Shown: positions 57,841-64,000 of the stretch, one piece after another | Numbering within the stretch: position 1 is the stretch's first letter | Layout: every line of letters begins with the position of its first letter | Source of the DNA: Epiperipatus broadwayi | Lineage: Eukaryota > Onychophora > Udeonychophora > Euonychophora > Peripatidae | Reading direction: 5' to 3' | DNA length: 64,000 bases | NCBI GenBank assembly: GCA_028023455.1 | Contig: JAQFVV010000020.1 | Location: 4,449,092 to 4,513,091, forward strand | Translations under genes and position numbers: made by a program | The notes under the pieces: generated by a model | What the model was told of the DNA's origin: nothing | What the model saw: only the letters and a program-made list of their open reading frames with translations | Databases searched by the model: none

Positions 57841-60679
57841 TACTGAAAATATTTTAGGTCAGTGATGGTAGCAGTTTCAATTTGACAGAAAATTTTTAAT
57901 TTTATGCTGAATGAATTTACTATTTTTACAGAACTATGTTGATTTACATTCATGGACTGAATTAACCGTTTTATTTTTTGCTCCTGTAATTATTAACAAT
58001 GAAAATCTTTAATTTGGATATCTTATTAATGAAGTACTAATTGTCTCTTAAAAACATTGGATGAAAATTAAATAAAATACTGTCCATTCATTAATCATAT
58101 TTTAAGCTTTTCGTTGTGTTTTATGAATAAATACAATTTCAGCATGAAAGTCATTATTTTGCTTTTGGATGAGATGACTTTAATAACTATTGTATGATAT
58201 CAACAGTGTTACAAAATGGCTGCTAAATAATTTTTTTTTATGATTGTTATAGTGAATAATCAATTGTAAATCTAAATAGTGGATACAAATTGATGATGAT
58301 CACTATTGTGAATCCTCGCATAAAGGCCAAGTGCTAAGCAGGACAGGATAACGGTGTATTATTAATCCTACTGAGTAATTAAAGCATTTTTAAATTAAAA
58401 CACGAATACCAGAAGACAAGAAATTTGTATATTTCCATAGAAATATGATCAGGATAATACTTGGAAAGAAATAGATTAATCAAAACATAGCATCTAAATA
58501 AAACCAAAAAAATATATACTCCTTGGAAAAGCATTTATTTTAATAAAAAATAAAACTAATTGAATGTTTTGTTGTTCTGGGGATCATATAATGTTTGAGC
58601 ACTGAATATGATTGAACCGGCTGCGACCCATGGACATTTAGTTTTCAAGTCCATAATTTTACTACTACACTAAATCATCCAAGGCACTTTTAATGATGTA
58701 GGCTATTCAATAATGCTTCACTGGTAAATTATCATTGTTAGCCTGAATTTTAGTTCAAGAGTACATTGGCAGACTGTAATCTAAAATCCCTGGATTACAT
58801 CCATCTCTTTCCTGTACTCAAGCGTCTTATTAACCAACCTTTTAAATCTGTCTTTGTGTCTTAGGGATTTCTTAGAATCCAGTAACTCTTAAGGTCACTC
58901 TAGCTTGAGAACTTGGTATTACTTAATCAATTATTAATAATTAAGGATGTTAACATTGGAACTATTGCCTGCAAAAAAAAAAAAAATTAAAATATATATG
59001 AAGGCAGAAAAATTAAAATGTATGTGCTGTGTATTAATTGGTTATGTATTTATTAATCAAGATATTTATGTATGTATCAAGCTGGTTAATACAGGTAGTG
59101 TTCTCTAGAAATAATTATATATGGCAAGTAGAATTAAAATATATTCCAAATTGTATAGCAATAATATCTAACAATATGCAAATTAGCAGAATTATTAAAA
59201 TTGACTGCAAAACTTCTAATGGAGTAATAGTAGAAGCAAAGTGAAAAAGCAGACCAGTGAAAACTAAAAGAGTAGAGTGAAAGCTGATAGTGCAGTTGCA
59301 AACCAAATGTAATAAAAGAAAGAGATCCGGTCGATTCAATTAGACTGACCTAAGGATGTGATTGAGCAGAAACATGCTTATTAAAATTGCTAGTGAACAA
59401 CTATTTGAAATTATGGAAAGCAAATAGTTATTAAAAGAAAAACTTTTAATAAATTGTGGAAATGGAGTTTGGCTCTATTTATCTATTTGTTTATAGATAT
59501 ATAAACTCTTTTGTGATCTGTTATTTATTACTGTTTCAACTTCCCAATGACTAGTTGAACTAATCATTATTATTAACTTATACATTATTATAAGTAAATA
59601 AACTCATTTTAGCTATGAAATAAAATTTGGGTGTTTTCAATTCAAGTTAAATATATGAATGTATTGCTACTAGATTATAGTTTAGCCCCATACATAATAA
59701 GTCTTATTTTAACAAAGGATGGCAATTTTTTATTAAATTATTTATATAACTACATCATATATGTTTGAAAGATTCAAAAATGCTATTTAAATATATTAAA
59801 TTTATTAAATGCAAGCAGATAATATAATAACATGAAAGGCAGTCATTATTACTATCTGATTGGCTATCATTTAAGCATTTTTAAGGCGCTTCTGTTAAAG
59901 GTCTCAGCCTTTCACGCTATTAAAAATGCTGTTTGTAAATTTGGTTTTATTCTAAAGACATCAGACAAAACTTTCTATTTCATTATGATAATGGAAATAT
60001 AAACTAATTTTTTTTTTAATTATTCAAATTTTGCCATCTTTGATGCAAGCAAATTCATAGTTTATTTTTAAACCCAGTTTAAGTTTTCTCCAAAGTAATT
60101 TTTATTTTCAGGCAATAAATCTTTATTTATATATGCCTTACTAAGTCAAATATTAATAAAAAAATTATATAAATAAAAATGTCTAATCATCTTATAAATA
60201 TATGTAAGTTTAATTATAGATATCATTGTCACATATCTATCAAAGAGGCTTAAAATACAGTATGCAGAAATTGATGTGATATGAGTTCTATATAAGTATG
60301 TAAGCAAATTAGGTTGAGCTCAAAACTTTAAAGTTTTTTTGAATCCAGGTTACGAATTTGATGGTATAAAGGAGTAAAATATGGCTTTGGATTTCAATAT
60401 GAGGATAGAGATCTTATAATGTCATATCATCTGCTGTTCATTTTTACTCAAATTTACAGTAGATGGCTATAGGTAAAATGAAAAGCACAGCTCTTTAATT
60501 AAATATTTAAATTTACCATTATAATGTAGTTTATATATGCTATTAATATTTTTCATAATAAAAATAATATTAGCATTAGTATGGGATTTGGGATTTCTAT
60601 CATTAGATTTTCAATGGTATGGATGGCTGAAAAGTTGGAGATTGGAGTAGATTGAAGGCTGTCCATTAAAGTATGAAGA
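57841..60679. other. Intronic DNA; final ACAD exon not found
   Basis: No frame continuing SLARTYIG into a helical C-terminus was seen. 58590-58900 is less AT-rich and repeat-like, but unassigned. Confidence 0.5.
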
Positions 60680-60905
60680 TTTGCTATCTTAATATAAACT
60701 GAGCATTGATTATATATATGTTTGGGAAATGATAATCTGGATCAACTGACAAGTGCTGGTTTAGCACGAAATACACATATTGGTGATTATTTATCTTTTC
60801 TACATGTGTGTGGTCATGTGTATCAGTTGTATGAGATAGTGTGGATAGTTGAAGGGTGCTTGAAAGTCTGAGTTCAAATCCCCTATATTTACAATTAAGC
60901 TCCAG
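60680..60905 (+). mobile_element. tRNA-like repeat with a hammerhead-like motif, copy 2
   Basis: The sequence from ATTTGCTATCTTAATATAAA through the hammerhead-like core to CTGAGTTCAAATCCCCTA matches 33000-33245 inverted. The GAGTTCAAATCCC block resembles a tRNA B box. No clear A box is seen. No ORF. Confidence 0.6.
60731..60790 (+). ncRNA. Hammerhead-like motif, family 3, copy 2
   Basis: ATAATC, TGG, ATCAA, CTGACAA, GTGC-TGGTTTA-GCAC, GAAA, TACACAT, A, TTGGT, GATTAT. The outer helix ATAATC/GATTAT and stem I ATCAA/TTGGT pair. Stem II has the canonical G-C closing pair. The core has CTGACAA in place of CTGANGA. Combining copies 1 and 2 would give an intact consensus core, so the ancestor was probably a true hammerhead. 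Confidence 0.5.
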
Positions 60906-63779
60906 GTATGTGAAGATTGCCTGTCTTTTAAATATTTATTCATAATAAACTAATTTTGTAGATATATTTTCAGGTTGTTAATTAAATATTTAACTTCAAT
61001 TATATTCCACATCAACAATTATTTCAGTATTATTTTTATAAATTGCATAAACTGACTTCTGTCTTTTCATTTTAATTATACATCATTTACACCATTGATC
61101 ACCCCCTTTTTTTTTTTCATATTTTCTGAAGTGAATCAAGAGTAAAAGTGATTTTCTCAAAAGCTTGAGTTAATTAAAGAATAAATATTATTTTCTAAAC
61201 CAAGTGGTATACCATTCTTACTATTTATTTGATAAAGTAGCTCAAAAATAAAATTCTAATCTATAGAATCAACACTATTTCCGCATTAAATTCACACTTT
61301 AAAAAATTTGTTCTACAATTTTAGTTAATATAAAATTTTATTAGTAAAGATATGCTTGTATGACTTAGTGCGGTGATAGATTTATGAATCGCAACTTAAC
61401 TGTCATGTCCATTGCAGAAATGTTTATATGGCCTCCAAGTGATAAACATCTGTTTATTTGTTGTTTTTTTTAAATAGGTGACATATTTTAAACACTAACT
61501 TACAAAATTAAATGTAAATTGAAAACAAATTATTGCATTCCAGGTCTGTTGTAAAACTTTCACTAGATAAACATGGTAATTGGAAAAAAAAGTTTAGTCA
61601 TATCAAATAACATATGAATATAAATGGAAAATAATAAATAACTATTAATAAATATACAAATCAGGTTAATGAAGCTAATAAGTATTTAACAAATTTGCCA
61701 GTAGAGGTCACTATCAGATAAGCAAGGAAGGTATATAAATTTAGCTTGCAATGGAAAGGAATTGAATAAAACTACTTCTTTAAAATAAATTAATAAATAA
61801 ACATATAAAAAAATTATTTCTAATAATATATTTACATTTCTAAATTAAATAAATTCAAAATTACGTAAAGGAAAAAATCTCCGTGATTGTACTTAAAATT
61901 TTGATCAAATTTAGAGTGAAAAATTATTTATTCTCCAATGTCAGACCTGATAATAACAATAAATGTCACTATAAAAGATAAGATGTCATGCTATGATTAA
62001 TAATAAGATGAGGGTGATGTAATCTAATCTATATTTTTATTTATGTGTGAAAATTAAAAGCCCAAAATCTTGTCAGTCTTTTTCATTATCATATCAATGA
62101 CTGATTCAAAAAATGTCTAACAATATTGGCAAAAATTTTACGAGTCTGATTCTATTCTTGTCTTACTTATGTTTATGGAGACATCAAAGTAATGTGATTA
62201 AAAGTTTCAGATTTCTACATTACACATAATTTATTTTTTGTTTGGTCAGTTTGCTCATGTTCAAGTCCAAAGTAATGGTTAGTGTCTAATAATAATATTC
62301 TGTTAGTTACTCATAAATCCCCCACCACTATCATCATACATCTTGGTTTTTTTTATTTATTTAATAGTAATAGATTCAACAACAGTTTAGTTCTCCAACA
62401 AACCATTTCTAATTAACAATATTATCAATGTATTGTAACTGAACATAAATAAGGCCGTTTAACCAATGTACTAGATATTCAAAAATACATCATTGCAGTT
62501 TGACACTGAAATAATATGAAATATTATCCATTCCTCTATTTAGGTTATTAATTGAATATATAGATAGATCAATAGCTAAGCAATGTAAACTAGTACTGCA
62601 AGTAATCAAATATTATCTCTTCATTATATTGTCGTACTGCCTAAAAATTTCAGCTTATCTTTTAGCCAAGAACTTAATATATGCTTTCCAGAAGTCCAAG
62701 TTAGTATTTATTATGATATACAGATTTTTTTAAATAGAAATTTAATCTGGTCACAAATCTCTGTCTCAAGATTTATATATATTATAAATGTATTATAAAT
62801 TCTTTTGACTGAAATAGCCCACAGAAGTTAAATAAATACTACTATTTTAAATTTATCAAACATTATCTTGTCAGATATCTTGGGGAACAAAGTTTTACTT
62901 ATTCAATTGGTAATCAGTTCAGAAATTTTTAGCTCTTCAATTTGCCACTCTATCATTTAGCAAAATAGACATAGCTTGTACATTATATTAGTATTTTAAA
63001 TAATGTGATTTTGGAGGTGCAAATTATTCTTGCAAATGTCTTTATGGTAAATTGTTCTTGTAAGCTGTTTATGACTAATAATTATTAATGAGTATTTTAA
63101 TCTCTCTTTTTCTAAAGAAAAAAAAAAGTGGAATATAGATCCAAAAGAATTTTCTAAAGAGGAAAATTTTTAAATTATTTTGAGCAATTTAAAAAAAAAC
63201 AAAACATTGAAAGTGAACAGAATTAAATAGAATTTTTTAAAAAAAGAAAAATAAGGAATTTTCAATGAAAGGAAAGTATTATCTATGTGGAACATTACTT
63301 TTGATTTTGGAGATTTAACAAAAAATAGTTATAACCAAATTCTAGAATTAATATTTATGCTTTTGTTTTTAGAATCAATAAATTTTCAATCTGTCATAAT
63401 CAGTCAAATGCATTTTTGATGCATGACATCATAAACTGGCAAAACTAATCTATTATTCATTAGTAGAAAAATTATAAATATATGGATGTTTTCCCTTATA
63501 TATTCCAGTGCATAAAGCTAAGCATGCAATGGAATATGTAGAACATAAGTTTTCTAATAATAAATATCAGATTAGTTTTGCCAGGGTTTTGATACTTGGC
63601 TTCAGAAAAAAAATGGCTAATTGCTAAAGATTAAAAAATTATTTACCTGATAGTAAAAGTATAAATTAATGGTGGAATTTGGTTACTATACATACATACA
63701 AAGAATTTGATTATATAATAAATAAGTATGTAAAGATAATTTTATGGTCTAATTATAAAATACAACATCTATATGTCAC
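60906..63779. other. Intronic or downstream DNA, no feature seen
   Basis: AT-rich, no coding frame or recognised repeat. Confidence 0.5.
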
Positions 63780-64000
63780 TAAAACAGGCAAAACTCTCCA
63801 TACACTAGTGCCACTCAGTGCAAGCCAGAGTAATCAATGGATGCCAGAAGGCCTGTATATAAAAATCCCTATCTAGTGACTACTCATCCAATATCCCCAG
63901 ACTAGTTTCAGCTTGTGGCTTTTGTCAGTGAGGAGCTTTGGATCTGAGATCACTGCACCTAGATCTTAGGATAGTTTTGTAGTTAAGTAGAGATAAAAGG
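63780..64000. mobile_element. Family-1 hammerhead element, partly beyond the window
   Basis: The minus-oriented arm from the aaaacaggcaaaactctcc terminus at 63782 through the hammerhead to …cacctagatcttagga (63970) then switches orientation (atagttttgtagttaagtagagataaaagg, plus). The rest of the plus arm is cut by the window end. Same head-to-head design as the other copies. Confidence 0.75.
63886..63943 (-). ncRNA. Hammerhead-like motif, family 1
   Basis: Minus strand: ATCCAA...CTCA, CTGACAA (G8 to A), AGCCACAAGCT, GAAACTAGTC, TGGGGATATTGGAT. Outer helix and stem III palindrome kept; core damaged and one base of stem II missing. Confidence 0.42.

Overview
This window is AT-rich (roughly three quarters A+T by eye) intron-bearing DNA from an animal, most likely an invertebrate. 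The evidence is canonical GT/AG introns up to about 20 kb, an FGF-receptor retrocopy, and RTE-type LINE, Gypsy, piggyBac and tRNA-like repeats. I cannot name the species. There is no sign of bacterial or viral genome organisation.

One host gene spans most of the window on the + strand. Eight in-phase exons (7801-57373, about 401 codons) encode the middle and C-terminal parts of an acyl-CoA dehydrogenase of the AidB / C. elegans ACDH-11 type. The first exons lie before the window or were not recognised, and the last exon probably lies beyond 64000. Almost everything else is intronic repeat or retrocopy.

Retrocopies: a full-length but dead FGFR processed pseudogene (37776-35493, minus), a four-TM protein retrocopy with a 26-bp target-site duplication (33273-34049, minus), and a second truncated copy of the same four-TM transcript (38606-38709, plus). 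Mobile elements: four RTE LINE copies plus a tail fragment. One of the RTE copies has a twin-priming inversion, and a 7-bp TSD places it inside another element. There are also two other LINE relics, a 3' Gypsy fragment with polypurine tract and LTR, a piggyBac transposase fragment, two copies of a roughly 1.1-kb LTR-like repeat, and a palindromic tRNA-like SINE.

The most interesting content is a set of short, non-autonomous repeats carrying hammerhead-ribozyme-like cores (CTGANGA, stem II hairpin, GAAA, short palindromic stem III, GTC or TA cleavage position, then a stem I with an internal loop and an outer helix). At least four sequence families are present. One has 369-bp head-to-tail monomers inside a palindromic insertion at 29004-30216. 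That insertion has a roughly 10-bp target duplication and an empty paralogous site near 46.1 kb. Another family forms inverted (head-to-head) copies at 11.5-13.2, 24.1-24.7, 40.6/42.7-42.95, 47.6-48.0 and 63.8-64.0 kb. These resemble the metazoan retrozymes and Penelope-linked hammerheads known from the literature. The family combinations, the inverted architecture and the tRNA-like member are worth follow-up. Ribozyme activity is inferred from pattern only; several copies have damaged cores.
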